Assembly (NCBI GenBank): GCA_030433295.1
Contig: JAUIMJ010000003.1
Span: 1 to 51,118, forward strand
DNA from: a bacterium
GTDB lineage: Bacteria; Bdellovibrionota_C; UBA2361; SZUA-149
Length of the DNA: 51,118 bases
Reading direction: 5' to 3'
A model generated the notes under the pieces. The model was not told the origin of the DNA. It did not search any database and saw nothing but the letters and a program-made list of their open reading frames with translations. Below are positions 1 through 10,128 of the stretch, piece after piece. Made by a program: the position numbers and the translations under genes. Numbering within the stretch: position 1 is the first letter of the stretch; every line of letters begins with the position of its first letter.

Positions 1-275
1 GGACCTCCCTAGGCAAAGCTGTCTTGAGCCACCTTCACTAACTAAGACAACTCTTCTTTAGGCGTTCTTTCATAAACGTCGCGCAATCGCTCGTACGCAA
101 TCCAAAAATTATGCGATTGGTTCCGATTCTCGGACGCTCGGTCAGTTTTTCCTGCTATAAAACTAGCGTTCCTTACTTTGTAACATAGAGCAATATAATT
201 AGAGTGTGCGATTTCGGCGGAGTGGTGTACTGTTTTATGGAAGTAACCTGATACTATATTTAAGAGGTAGTTACA

Positions 276-1385
276 GTGGCCAATATGGATGCAATGCTTT
301 CACAGCGCGTTCGTTCCGTTGATGCTTCGGGGATACGACGGGTTTTTGATCTGGCGGCGAGTCTGGAAGCGCCGATCAATCTTAGTATCGGACAGCCGGA
401 TTTTGATGCTATGCCCGAAGTGTTGCAGCGGGCGCATGAGGCGATTGATGCGGGGCGCAGCGGATACACCCAGACGCAGGGTATTCCCGAACTGCGTGAG
501 TCGATTCGTGAACGACACGGCATCAGCGGCAGCGAAGACCTCGACGTGTTTGTAACCGCAGGGGTGAGTGGGGGATTGCTGCTCAGTTACATGACCCTGC
601 TTGACCCGGGTGATGAGATTCTCATGCCCGATCCCTTTTTCTGTATTTATCGGGATCTGGCACTGATGATTAATGCGCAGCCCGCGTATTACGACATCTA
701 CCCGGATTTCTCTTTGTCCGCAGAAAAGATCGAGGCGAAGATCACCCCGAAGACAAAAGCGATAATCGTAAACAGCCCGGGAAATCCCACGGGCTATGCA
801 GTGGCGCAGGATGAGCTTGATGCGGTGATTGAGCTTGCCAGACGCAGGAATCTCTTTCTCATCTACGATGAAATCTACGACTCTTTTGTATACGACGCCC
901 CGCATGCCGCCTGCCTCGGCTCGTATGAAAACACCATACTGCTGAACGGCTTTTCAAAGTGGGCCGGGGTGCCCGGTTGGCGGGTCGGCTACGTCATTGC
1001 GCCAAAAGAACTCATTCCGCATATGCTGAAGCTACAGCAGTACACACTTGTTTGCGCCAATTCAGTAAGCCAGTGGGCGCTGGTAAAAGCATCATCAGTG
1101 GATTTTACTCCCTATCTGGAGGAATATCGTAAGAAGAGGGATTTTCTCGTCGACAATCTTAAGGAGCACTACTCCTTCGTGACACCGGGCGGCGCCTTCT
1201 ATCTCTTTGCAGAAGCACCCGGCGGAAGTGGTCAGGCTTTTGTCGAACGGGCGATTGCTGAAAATTTGCTCGTTGTTCCGGGCCATGTTTTTTCTCAACG
1301 CGATACGCATTTTAGAATTTCATTTTCTGCTCCAATGGAAGCGCTTGAGCGGGGAGTGGAGATACTACAACGATTGTCACGCTAG
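276..1385 (+). CDS. Pyridoxal-phosphate aminotransferase, class I/II (aspartate aminotransferase-like)
   Basis: 369 aa ORF; fold-type I motifs: NSPGNPTG, YDEIYDSFVYD, NGFSKWAGVPGWRVGY (PLP lysine), FRISFS. Confidence 0.93.
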   Translation: MANMDAMLSQRVRSVDASGIRRVFDLAASLEAPINLSIGQPDFDAMPEVLQRAHEAIDAGRSGYTQTQGIPELRESIRERHGISGSEDLDVFVTAGVSGGLLLSYMTLLDPGDEILMPDPFFCIYRDLALMINAQPAYYDIYPDFSLSAEKIEAKITPKTKAIIVNSPGNPTGYAVAQDELDAVIELARRRNLFLIYDEIYDSFVYDAPHAACLGSYENTILLNGFSKWAGVPGWRVGYVIAPKELIPHMLKLQQYTLVCANSVSQWALVKASSVDFTPYLEEYRKKRDFLVDNLKEHYSFVTPGGAFYLFAEAPGGSGQAFVERAIAENLLVVPGHVFSQRDTHFRISFSAPMEALERGVEILQRLSR

Positions 1386-1394
1386 GAACTGATT

Positions 1395-2018
1395 GTGAGT
1401 GTATCTGAATATCTTGCAGTAAAGCCCGAGGACCATGAGGTTTCTGTCCTGCGACAGGAGTGTCGTGCCGATGGTGTGCACGCTATAACATTGGGTGGCT
1501 TTACCTGGGACTTCGAGGACGAAATACCAAGAAACCAGGAGGGAGAGCTTCGTTTTTCTTTCGAGGGTGTTCGCGAGAACACGCTTAGTGTGGGGAGCCG
1601 GGCTAAAGACATAGGCCTTAGTTTTGAGCACCCGATACTCTGGGACTATGGGCCGACCGGCAGTATCTTCGGTAATGCGCCCTTACCGGATCCGCCAAAG
1701 TTTTATTTTGATTTTCATAATCTGGTTTCCTATCGGCTGGGCGTACCGAGAAACCCGAATACCTATCTGAACTTTTCAAGCAGTCTGGACGAATGGTTAC
1801 AGTTCGTCTATTCGAGGACCTTTCAGCTCCTTGGCGCGCCCATGGAAATTGCAAGCAAAGCGGCAAAGCTACTGGAAGCTCAGGCGGCAGACTTTACTCT
1901 CCTGCCGGATGAAGCGAAGGAACATCCAACGCTGGCAGTACTGTTTTTGGGAAATTCCTGGATAGTCTTTGAGAAAGGTGGGGTCGTGCGGCAGGAGACT
2001 TCTGAAGGTTCGGAATAA
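1395..2018 (+). CDS. Conserved-looking hypothetical protein of unknown function, GTG start
   Basis: 207 aa ORF 9 nt downstream of and co-directional with the aminotransferase; no family recognised. Confidence 0.7.
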   Translation: MSVSEYLAVKPEDHEVSVLRQECRADGVHAITLGGFTWDFEDEIPRNQEGELRFSFEGVRENTLSVGSRAKDIGLSFEHPILWDYGPTGSIFGNAPLPDPPKFYFDFHNLVSYRLGVPRNPNTYLNFSSSLDEWLQFVYSRTFQLLGAPMEIASKAAKLLEAQAADFTLLPDEAKEHPTLAVLFLGNSWIVFEKGGVVRQETSEGSE

Positions 2019-2039
2019 GCCCGGGATTCAGGGAACACT

Positions 2040-3005
2040 CTAAGGGCTCGCACTCAGCTCGCGAATATAACGCTCAACTTCCTCCTCCGGAAAGGCGTTT
2101 CTTCGTTTCAACAGATACTCGGGAAGCCTGATTTCCTGACCCAGATAGAGCATGTCGGGGTTCTCTATACCGTTTATCCTCGCGATACGTCCTGCGTTAT
2201 CAGCATTACCCGTGTACCAGGAGGCGATGATTCTAAGGGTTTCCCCGGGATACTTAACCATATGCGATACGTCGCTTCCCGTCGTTGAGGATGGAGAAGA
2301 AGAAGTCCTCGGTATATCACGAGAGGCCGTAATCGGAACCTTTCGAGCTTTACCCAGGCCACTCGTCTGCTGATTTTTTTCCCGAGCCAATGACGCTAAG
2401 GTTCTTGGCGCCTTCTTTGTCGGCTCAGGCACATTCGCTTCCTTCTTCACCACATCTCTGGCGACGCGCGACGGAGGCGTTTCGGAGAGCTTGTTTCTTA
2501 CCGGAGGTTCTGTGGCGATTTCCTCGGGCTGGTTCAGGTAGGAGTCGATTGAGATTTCCGGGTTGCCCGGAGCATCTGGGTCGCGCTGTGCGAGCGCGGG
2601 CTTTCCCGGGAGGACACCGGCGAGTTTATCAAGAATTGCAAAAGGAATTTTCTCGGGGCCTCGAATTACCCAGGCGACGTCGCGCTCTTCAAAGACATAC
2701 CCCTCGCGATTATCCATGTAGAAGAAGAATATGCGCATGGGGCTGAACCATTCCTGCCGAATCTCAACAGCATCCGGTTCTCCACGATAACTAATGAACT
2801 TCTTAATCAGCGGGCTTGCGTCTTTCTCCAGGGAGAGAAACATGTTTGCGGCGATGAAAGGGTTTTCCTTACTCAGCGCAACCGGCCCCTCGTTGGCAAG
2901 CTCCTCGCGCAGGTAGTTCGGGCTCACGCTGCTGCAGGCTACACAGAGTAGAGCGATGGGAAACAGCACAAGAATTTTGGGTAGAAATCTCAAGCACATA
3001 GCCAC
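2040..3005 (-). CDS. LysM-domain lipoprotein
   Basis: Lipobox-like N-terminus (FPIALLCVACSS); C-terminal LysM-like YPGETLRIIASWYTGNADNAGRIARINGIENPDMLYLGQEIRLP. Confidence 0.8.
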   Translation of the reverse strand: MAMCLRFLPKILVLFPIALLCVACSSVSPNYLREELANEGPVALSKENPFIAANMFLSLEKDASPLIKKFISYRGEPDAVEIRQEWFSPMRIFFFYMDNREGYVFEERDVAWVIRGPEKIPFAILDKLAGVLPGKPALAQRDPDAPGNPEISIDSYLNQPEEIATEPPVRNKLSETPPSRVARDVVKKEANVPEPTKKAPRTLASLAREKNQQTSGLGKARKVPITASRDIPRTSSSPSSTTGSDVSHMVKYPGETLRIIASWYTGNADNAGRIARINGIENPDMLYLGQEIRLPEYLLKRRNAFPEEEVERYIRELSASP

Positions 3006-3152
3006 CTATTCTATACCGATATGCTCTGATTCGCAATAAATCGGGCCAGGGGAGGCTGTGGACAGCTGAATCTGCCCCGGAAAGCGGTCCCGGGGCGATT
3101 TTTTGGGTTTCTACCGTGTTCCCGGGGTCTTAGGTTCCCGGGGAAGCTCTGC

Positions 3153-4310
3153 CTAGGCTATGCAGACACCGCGCATATCTTTGAAATTTTCGACCACATT
3201 TCCGGTCCCGCGCACGATCGCAGTCAGCGGATTTGCAGCACGAAGGAAGCGGATATTGGTTTCGAGGCTGAGCCGCTCCGGAAGACCGGCAAGCAGTGCT
3301 CCACCACCGGCAAGGTAAATACCCTTGTTGATGATATCCTCCGCAAGCTCCGGGCTCGTGCGCTCGAGTGCGCGATGCACTGCTTCGACGATGGCAATCA
3401 CCGGCTCCTTCAGCGCTCTGCGCACTACTGCGTCGTCGATGATCATTTCTCTTGGTGTTCCAGTCGCCAAATCTCTGCCGAAGACTTTTAGCTCACGGGT
3501 CTCAGCCATCGGCATAGCCGAACCGATGCTGAGCTTTACTCGCTCTGCTTCGAAGGTGCCGATTTGCAGATTAAAGGCCCGGCGGATGAAGTGCTCGACC
3601 GCATCATCCATCTCGTCCCCTGCAATTCTCACTGACTCAGAGTATACGGTAGCACCCATGCTGATGACTGCGACTTCAGTGGTTCCTCCACCAATGTCTA
3701 CGATCATATTACCGCCGCATTCCTGAACGGGCATGCCCGAGCCGATAGCTGCGGCCATTGGCTCTTCAATCAGATGAATTTGTCGCGCGCCGCTGGCTAG
3801 GGCTGCATCGATTACCGCTCGCTTCTCCACCATGGTCACCCCTGACGGGATGCTCACTACGAGCCGGGGACGTCTGAGTTGCCATTTGCGCGACACTCGC
3901 GTGATGAAATCTTTTATCATCAGATGAGTAATCTCAAAATCGGCGATTACACCATCTTTCATCGGCCGGACGCAGCGGATGCGCCGCGACGTTTTACCGT
4001 ACATATCCTTTGCTACCGCACCGACGGCGACGGGCGTTCCGTCGTCCTCCGAAACGGCGACGACACTGGGCTCGTTCAGGACAATGCCCCGGCCTCTGAC
4101 ATAGATCAGCGTGTTCGCCGTTCCAAGGTCCATGGCCATGTCTTGTCCGACCCAACCGTCAAAGAATCCCCGAAAGCCGCCGAAGCGCTGGGGGGACGGC
4201 TCGGGAAGCGAAGCCTCCTGAGTGCGAATGAGATCATGCTGCACGAGTCCCGTAGTTACGTTGACTCCCTTCATCGTACGCTCCGCAGAGGTGTTACCAA
4301 TTTCCAGCAT
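3153..4310 (-). CDS. mreB: Rod shape-determining protein MreB (actin-like)
   Basis: AMDLGTANTLIYVRGRGIVLNEPSVVA, RPMKDGVIADFEIT, EEPMAAAIGSG, MIVDIGGGTTEVAVIS, YLAGGGALLAGL; N-terminal extension possible or start further downstream. Confidence 0.96.
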   Translation of the reverse strand: MLEIGNTSAERTMKGVNVTTGLVQHDLIRTQEASLPEPSPQRFGGFRGFFDGWVGQDMAMDLGTANTLIYVRGRGIVLNEPSVVAVSEDDGTPVAVGAVAKDMYGKTSRRIRCVRPMKDGVIADFEITHLMIKDFITRVSRKWQLRRPRLVVSIPSGVTMVEKRAVIDAALASGARQIHLIEEPMAAAIGSGMPVQECGGNMIVDIGGGTTEVAVISMGATVYSESVRIAGDEMDDAVEHFIRRAFNLQIGTFEAERVKLSIGSAMPMAETRELKVFGRDLATGTPREMIIDDAVVRRALKEPVIAIVEAVHRALERTSPELAEDIINKGIYLAGGGALLAGLPERLSLETNIRFLRAANPLTAIVRGTGNVVENFKDMRGVCIA

Positions 4311-6051
4311 TTGCCACTTCCCTCATTGCTGTTGTTGTCTCTAATTTCGCATTCTTCGACTGCGTGTCCTGACTGAGATTTGTCTGCATCTCCAATGCAC
4401 TTGCGTCAAGCTGCGCTCTTGTTCTCGCCATAAGTGTCTCAAGATCGCCCTGTCCGTTTCGCGTCTCGTCACTCGCGATACGCACTGAAGAACGGATTAT
4501 CTGGCCGAGGGTATTCGAAACATCGGCGGTATTGCTGCCTGTCTCAATACCGAAGTCTTCCGGGCGCATGCGTTCAAGCAAGCGGAGAATTCTCGTTCGG
4601 ATTTGCTCGGCTTCAGATTTTTCCGCGAGGATAACGACCTGTGAGTCATACAGGGCGCAACTCAGGGAGGGGTGGCGGCATAGTTGCTGAATCAGACGCA
4701 GAACTTTTTTGCTGACTGAAATCGCAATTTCAGTGCCGAAGAACTCCTCAAGGCGTGCACCGCCAGAGAATGAAACGCGAAGCAGCGTCAGGGTGTCCCG
4801 GCTGCCTCGGCCGCCGGCAAATGAGCCATGTTCCGAGAGACGGGCACGGGCGCGTATGGCAAAGTGTTTCCAGGACATTCCTCGGGGAGCGTTCTCATTT
4901 GCCTTGCAGCGTTCTTTAAGACGTATGCGCTCCAGAGTGAGTCCGGTGGCCTGCGCAATTTTTTCCAGGGATTCAATCTCTTCCGCCTGAAAAGCATTGT
5001 ATGGCTGACTCAATACATTGAGGGAGCCGGCTTCAGCACCTTCGCAGTGAAAGGGGATGGACAGAAAACTACGCTGTTTACTGTCGCTGTTTGGAGAAGA
5101 AAGAACCACCCTGTCGGCGCAGATGACTTTTTTGTGCTTGCAGACCAGCTCGATGAGGCGGTTTCCGACCATATCGGTCTTGCTGGACGAGTAAAAGGTT
5201 CCCGATCCGACACCACCCTCTGCCGTGGTCATCACCACCAGCGCGTCTCTCTGAATCAGGGACGTGGGCAGGGAGGCGACGAACTCCAGCAGCTTGCTCT
5301 CATCCTCAAACTCGAACAGCTTTTCCGTGATGCGCGGAAGAAGCGCCGGAGTTCCCGTTTTCGGTGCGGAGGCAGATCGCGTCACCAGTTTAATCAGCGA
5401 AGCCGCCTGCTGGGCGCAGTCGGAGAGAATCTTTTCAGTTATCTTAGCAAAAGCGTAACTCTTTTTGCTGTCTACTGCGATCACGCCCAAAAGCTGTTCC
5501 CCATCTAGTATGGGGACAGCGATGAAACTTTTCAGGTCCTGATCCGAACCGTAGTAGAGGAGGGTGCTGGCGTCACGCTCAAACGGACAAACCGAAATTC
5601 GCACCGCGTTCTCAGCAGTCCAGCCCACCAGGCCGCTACCGACACCTATCTTCACGTCCTTGAGGAAGTCGCGGCTTAGCGAGTGGGAGCCAACAATGCG
5701 GAGAAACTCCGCGCTTTCGTCGAGAAGGAAGATTGATACCGTAAATGCCTCAGTGACATTTGCGATGAGTTCGGCGAGCCGATTCATATGTTCATTCAGT
5801 GACTCAGCGGCCGGCGCTTTTCTGTTTGTTTCTTGTTCACCGCCGCTTGTCGTTGTGCTGGCGCCTGTCGCGGGCTTGGCTCTGCCTCCGAAAGCAGAAC
5901 TGCCTGGCGGAACACTCGGCGCCTCACGTCGCTGACCTGCATGCGCCTCCCCACGATTCGGGGCGCTGCCCTTTGAGGAAGGCATGTTCGAGTTACTCTT
6001 AAGCGTATGACGGTCGGTGAGGTAGAAGATGTCTTTGGTGCTGCCGGTCAT
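4294..6051 (-). CDS. GAF-domain protein (probably two GAF regions) with degenerate GGDEF-like C-terminus
   Basis: SIFLLDESAEFLRIVGSHSL...IGVGSGLVGWTAEN...SFIAVPILDGEQLLGVIAVDS and a second GAF-like RSFLSIPFHCEGAEAGSLNVLSQ; overlaps the mreB start by 17 nt. Confidence 0.75.
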   Translation of the reverse strand: MTGSTKDIFYLTDRHTLKSNSNMPSSKGSAPNRGEAHAGQRREAPSVPPGSSAFGGRAKPATGASTTTSGGEQETNRKAPAAESLNEHMNRLAELIANVTEAFTVSIFLLDESAEFLRIVGSHSLSRDFLKDVKIGVGSGLVGWTAENAVRISVCPFERDASTLLYYGSDQDLKSFIAVPILDGEQLLGVIAVDSKKSYAFAKITEKILSDCAQQAASLIKLVTRSASAPKTGTPALLPRITEKLFEFEDESKLLEFVASLPTSLIQRDALVVMTTAEGGVGSGTFYSSSKTDMVGNRLIELVCKHKKVICADRVVLSSPNSDSKQRSFLSIPFHCEGAEAGSLNVLSQPYNAFQAEEIESLEKIAQATGLTLERIRLKERCKANENAPRGMSWKHFAIRARARLSEHGSFAGGRGSRDTLTLLRVSFSGGARLEEFFGTEIAISVSKKVLRLIQQLCRHPSLSCALYDSQVVILAEKSEAEQIRTRILRLLERMRPEDFGIETGSNTADVSNTLGQIIRSSVRIASDETRNGQGDLETLMARTRAQLDASALEMQTNLSQDTQSKNAKLETTTAMREVANAGNW

Positions 6052-6505
6052 TTGCTACCTTTCTTGTCGTGTTTTCACCTGCAGGTTTGTGTCTTCAAAG
6101 CCGGCTCGGGAGAATTCCAGCGGAAGAGGGAGGCCGAAATGCAGGGTATTAATTCAGTGTGCAACCCGGCAATATGACTCTCGTTAACCTGCGCAGTGTC
6201 CTAACGTTAACTAACTTAAAGTAACACCCTAGCAGGGCAAGGACAAGCCGTAAAGCCTCTGGCCGATCATTTCCGGGGGCTTCCTCGCGCCCCAATATCG
6301 CTGCAGTGCAGCGGGCGCAGGGGCGCCAAGCAGTCGGAAGGGATGGACGGATTAGGGGAGCGGATTTTTACCGGGAGTGCGGCACACCTGCGTGGGGCAG
6401 CAGCGATTCTCGGAAAGATAGGGACTGTCTGTTTAGCGTACGCTGCAGCGCCAGGGCGTATCAAAACGCGCTGGCGCATGCAGGTCCGTTCGCTGCTACA
6501 GTCTT

Positions 6506-8437
6506 TTATTCACTTGCGGCTGAGGACTCCTGCCGTGAGCGACGTGGTGAGGATTCGCGCTTTGAAGAGCTGTCCTTCTTCTCTCCACGATCGCTTTTCT
6601 GGCTGTCGCGGCTTTTTGACCTGCCTTCAGTTTTACCCTGCGAGCTGCCAGAAGACTGAGGCTTTGATGAACCGCCAGAACCTTCTCCGCGGTCGCGAGA
6701 ACTGCCTCGAGCATTTCTGGATCCTCTTCGTCGAGAGCCTCTGTTTCCTCCGCCGGATGAGTTGCCGCCTGAGGAATTCCCTCCACGTCTGGATTTTGAA
6801 CGCGACCCTCGAGACCGGCGGCGAGAGGAATCTCCGCGTCTTCGGTTTCCTTTGCGATCCTCCTGCGTCTCTCGCTCTTCCCGGCCGGCATTACGACTGA
6901 TGCGAACTTCCTCGCCCTTTGAGGTAACGAGTTCGAGCTCATACTGCTCGGGCTTCATACGTCCGTCAGCAAAGATAATGATCCTTGTGCCGGAACGCTC
7001 TTCAAAATCAGCGAGAATCGCACGCTTATCATTAAGCAACATCAGCGCTGCCCCAGGGGACATGTGCGCCTTAATCGCATCGATGCCACCGGCGAACACA
7101 GAAGCCTGAATTTTTCTCAGTGCTTCGAGGGCCGCGGAGTCTGATGTTTTAACTCTTCCTCGACCCGTGCAGTGCGGGCAAACCATGTGACTCTGACTAT
7201 TCAACGAAGACTTCAAACGCTGGCGCGACATTTCCAAAAGTCCGAATTTCGAAATTCTGCCAACTTCGATCTTCGCTTTGTCGGAGCGAACTGCGTCTTT
7301 CAGGGTTTTTTCAACAACCTGTTTGTGCCGCTTATCCACCATATCGATAAAATCGATTACGACAAGGCCACCAAGATCTCTAAGTCTAAGCTGCTTGGCG
7401 ATAACTTCAGCGGCTTCTTTATTGGTTTCAAACGCGGTCTGTTCAACGTCCGACTGCCCTGTTGAGCGACCCGAGTTTACGTCGACCGCCACAATGGCTT
7501 CAGTAATGTTGATGACAATTGAGCCACCGGAAGGCAGGATGACTTCCGGTTGATTTGTCTCTTCGATCTGAGCATCGAGATGGAAGCTCGAGAAAAGCGG
7601 CTGCGGCTTGTCGTAGAAAGTAACGCGCTCCTCGAAGTTAGGTACTATCTTACTGACAAACTCTTTTGCGTTGTCGTAGATATCTTTGTTGTCGATGAGG
7701 ATCTCTTCTATCTCGGGCGTCAGGTAATCACGGATGGTCCGAATAGAGAGGTTGCTTTCCTTGTAGAGCGCGATTGGTCCGCCCGGTTCAAGACTTTTTT
7801 GAACGATGTCTACCCATGTATCTACGAGGGCGTCCAAATCTCTTTGAAGTTCTACCGAGCTTTTGTTTATACCTGCAGTTCTGACAATGACCCCCATGCC
7901 CACGGGAATCTTCAGACTTTGAACTGCCTGGCGTAATCGCTTGCGCTGCCCCTCATCCACGATCTTCCGGGATACGCCGCCACGCTGATTGCCGACCATG
8001 AGGACGAGATAGCGACCAGGAATTGAAATGTTTGTGGTAAGCGTCGCGCCTTTGGCTGCGCGCTCATCTTTTACTACCTGAACTACCAGGTGCTGATTGG
8101 GCCTCAGGCCGTCCTGGATAGCCACGCGCTGGCTCTGACGCTGTTTTGATCCATTCTCTTCCTCGTCCTCATCGCTGTCGCTGCTCTGTTCAGGACGGGA
8201 AAAATACGAGGGGTTGATGTCGTTGATTTGCAGAAAACCGTTTCTACTGGAGCCGATATCAAGGAACGCAGCCTGAAGACTCGGTTCGATTCTGGTGATA
8301 GGTGCTTTGTAGATGTTTCCTTTTGAAAGGGAGTGGTCTGCTCGCTCGACCTCGAGTTCCAGTAAGGTGTTATCTTCGATGACCGCTACTCTACATTCCT
8401 CGGGGTAGAGCGCATTTATAAGCATCCGCTTTGCCAT
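6506..8437 (-). CDS. rne: Ribonuclease E/G family protein with Arg/Ser/Gly-rich C-terminal tail
   Basis: MLINALYPEECRVAVIEDN, AFLDIGSSRNGFLQ, NTDV-type core: EAIVAVDVNSGRSTGQ, GGLVVIDFIDM, KFGLLEMSRQR, CPHCTGRG Zn-link. Confidence 0.93.
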   Translation of the reverse strand: MAKRMLINALYPEECRVAVIEDNTLLELEVERADHSLSKGNIYKAPITRIEPSLQAAFLDIGSSRNGFLQINDINPSYFSRPEQSSDSDEDEEENGSKQRQSQRVAIQDGLRPNQHLVVQVVKDERAAKGATLTTNISIPGRYLVLMVGNQRGGVSRKIVDEGQRKRLRQAVQSLKIPVGMGVIVRTAGINKSSVELQRDLDALVDTWVDIVQKSLEPGGPIALYKESNLSIRTIRDYLTPEIEEILIDNKDIYDNAKEFVSKIVPNFEERVTFYDKPQPLFSSFHLDAQIEETNQPEVILPSGGSIVINITEAIVAVDVNSGRSTGQSDVEQTAFETNKEAAEVIAKQLRLRDLGGLVVIDFIDMVDKRHKQVVEKTLKDAVRSDKAKIEVGRISKFGLLEMSRQRLKSSLNSQSHMVCPHCTGRGRVKTSDSAALEALRKIQASVFAGGIDAIKAHMSPGAALMLLNDKRAILADFEERSGTRIIIFADGRMKPEQYELELVTSKGEEVRISRNAGREERETQEDRKGNRRRGDSSRRRSRGSRSKSRRGGNSSGGNSSGGGNRGSRRRGSRNARGSSRDRGEGSGGSSKPQSSGSSQGKTEGRSKSRDSQKSDRGEKKDSSSKRESSPRRSRQESSAASE

Positions 8438-10128
8438 AGCATCTTGTCCTAGTCTATGGGGGCGAGTGACTCAGAATGTCGGCGGCTTGCTAAGAGTGCA
8501 CGGCATATGCGCAGGTCTGGCGCGTATGCCAGGGACTCAGGCGAACAGCAGGAAGAGAGGCGCATGCGTAAGGGCAACGAATGCCTCGCTCAAAGACCTC
8601 TCTTCGTTCTCAGGAAAATGAAACAAACTAGTTCCGTTTTCTGTTGCTGTACTATGCCTGGCGTTTCCCATCAGGTGCGATACTCTTTTTCTAAACTCTC
8701 GTTTGTTCGCCTTCCGCCGCTAATCGGCTCGAGCGGTATGTGTCTTTCTGGAATGGGCTTAGTAGGGGACCTGGGGAGAGAAAGGATATAGAAAGAATAA
8801 GATGAAGGGGATAAAAACCGGATCAATCTGGTTTTGCCGCCGGGCTTAGCCCTGTGGCGTATCGAACATTCATCGCAATAGTGGGGTCGGTCATGGTTCT
8901 GCTTGGTTCCCTTTCCAGTTACCTTTACAAGTTTCTGTTAAGAAACCTGTGCAGTGCGAACCTGACTTCTGCCGTCTATTTCGCCTCTCAATGGCGGGGT
9001 TCTCTTCAGCTCAGGCCCCACGATACGTGGCGCGTAAAACCGGAGCTACCCATCGATGTATGTGCGACCTCCCTTACTCGTTTATTTCATTCGTTCATCT
9101 GAGACTGTTACTGATACGCACATTGAATTGAATGTTGTATCAACGTGGGAGTATTTCAATGCAACGGTCTCTGTTGTAACTACTACCGTTCCTAATACCC
9201 GCATTCTCAAATGTTCTTCCTCACGCACCGTTCTTACAATCGAAGCGGTGCCCTGGTCTTGCTTTCTCGAGAGCAGGCTATGCTCCAAAATTACAAGACC
9301 TTTTCGAGTCCTTTTGTATACTAAGCGCTCTCAGACCGACCTATGCCACGCGAAAACCGTTAGCTGGTCTTCTGTCGTCAAACACTCCTCATTGTTTCTC
9401 AAATAATCCGCTTATCCGGAGCTCTTTTCCCGCAAAGTGCGTCTATGCTCTTTGTTTCTGACGCTCAGTGCTTGCGTACTGCCGTTTGTATCAACCGTAC
9501 CGGCTCCGCCTAAACTCTCGTGGTAAATCTAAAGGTTATGCCTTTCCTATAAGTTGTTACGGGATAGTTCAGCCAATCGCTGCATCTCTATCCCTGCGAT
9601 AATGTGATTCTAAAAAAAATTCATTCTTCGTGGCGGGGCGTATCCCCCATCCCTGTGAGAATTTTAAAAGGTGAAAATTCCGCTTAGCCGCACAATGTCG
9701 AGCTAAATAGTCGGGAAAGAGCCGTGTTTTCTACTGCCTGGATAGTCCTTTTGATATCCAAACGAGCGATGCAAAGTCCCCAAACGGACCGCAGCTGCGC
9801 TGCATTCTGCCTGCTACGGTAGCGTCCCGAGATATTGTCTGGGACATGCTCAAGGCCTCATCAGCAAAAAACTCAAGGGTTAAAACAACTTGCTAAACCA
9901 AAAGCAGAAAACTTATCAATAATTCCCGAACCTTAGTATATCGCATGCACGCGCGTATGCCAATATTGGACATTGGAGCCAGCGATACCGAAGAATTATT
10001 GCTGCGGTTCTTTACTGAGGTGCTCACGCCTCTCTCTAAAATTACGATGCCGACTACTCGGAGAGAGATTTTGGAAATTCGACGAGCGTTTCGGAGGCAG
10101 TCGGCAGGTCCGGCGGCTAAGGGGTCAC

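Noticed and set aside
300-905. 201-aa minus-strand ORF opposite the aminotransferase
   Set aside because: Antisense shadow of a clear PLP-enzyme gene; no recognisable motif.
8960-9100. 6S RNA-like segment on the minus strand (GGGGCCTGAGCTGAAGAG...)
   Set aside because: Only a short resemblance to enterobacterial 6S (CCUGAGCcGAuA); I could not fold the expected closing stem and central bubble, so not called.
8854-9102. 82-aa plus-strand ORF (MAYRTFIAIVGSVMVLLG...) and neighbouring small ORFs in the gene desert
   Set aside because: GTG start without SD, no family, length within chance expectation for ~50% GC; not called as CDS.
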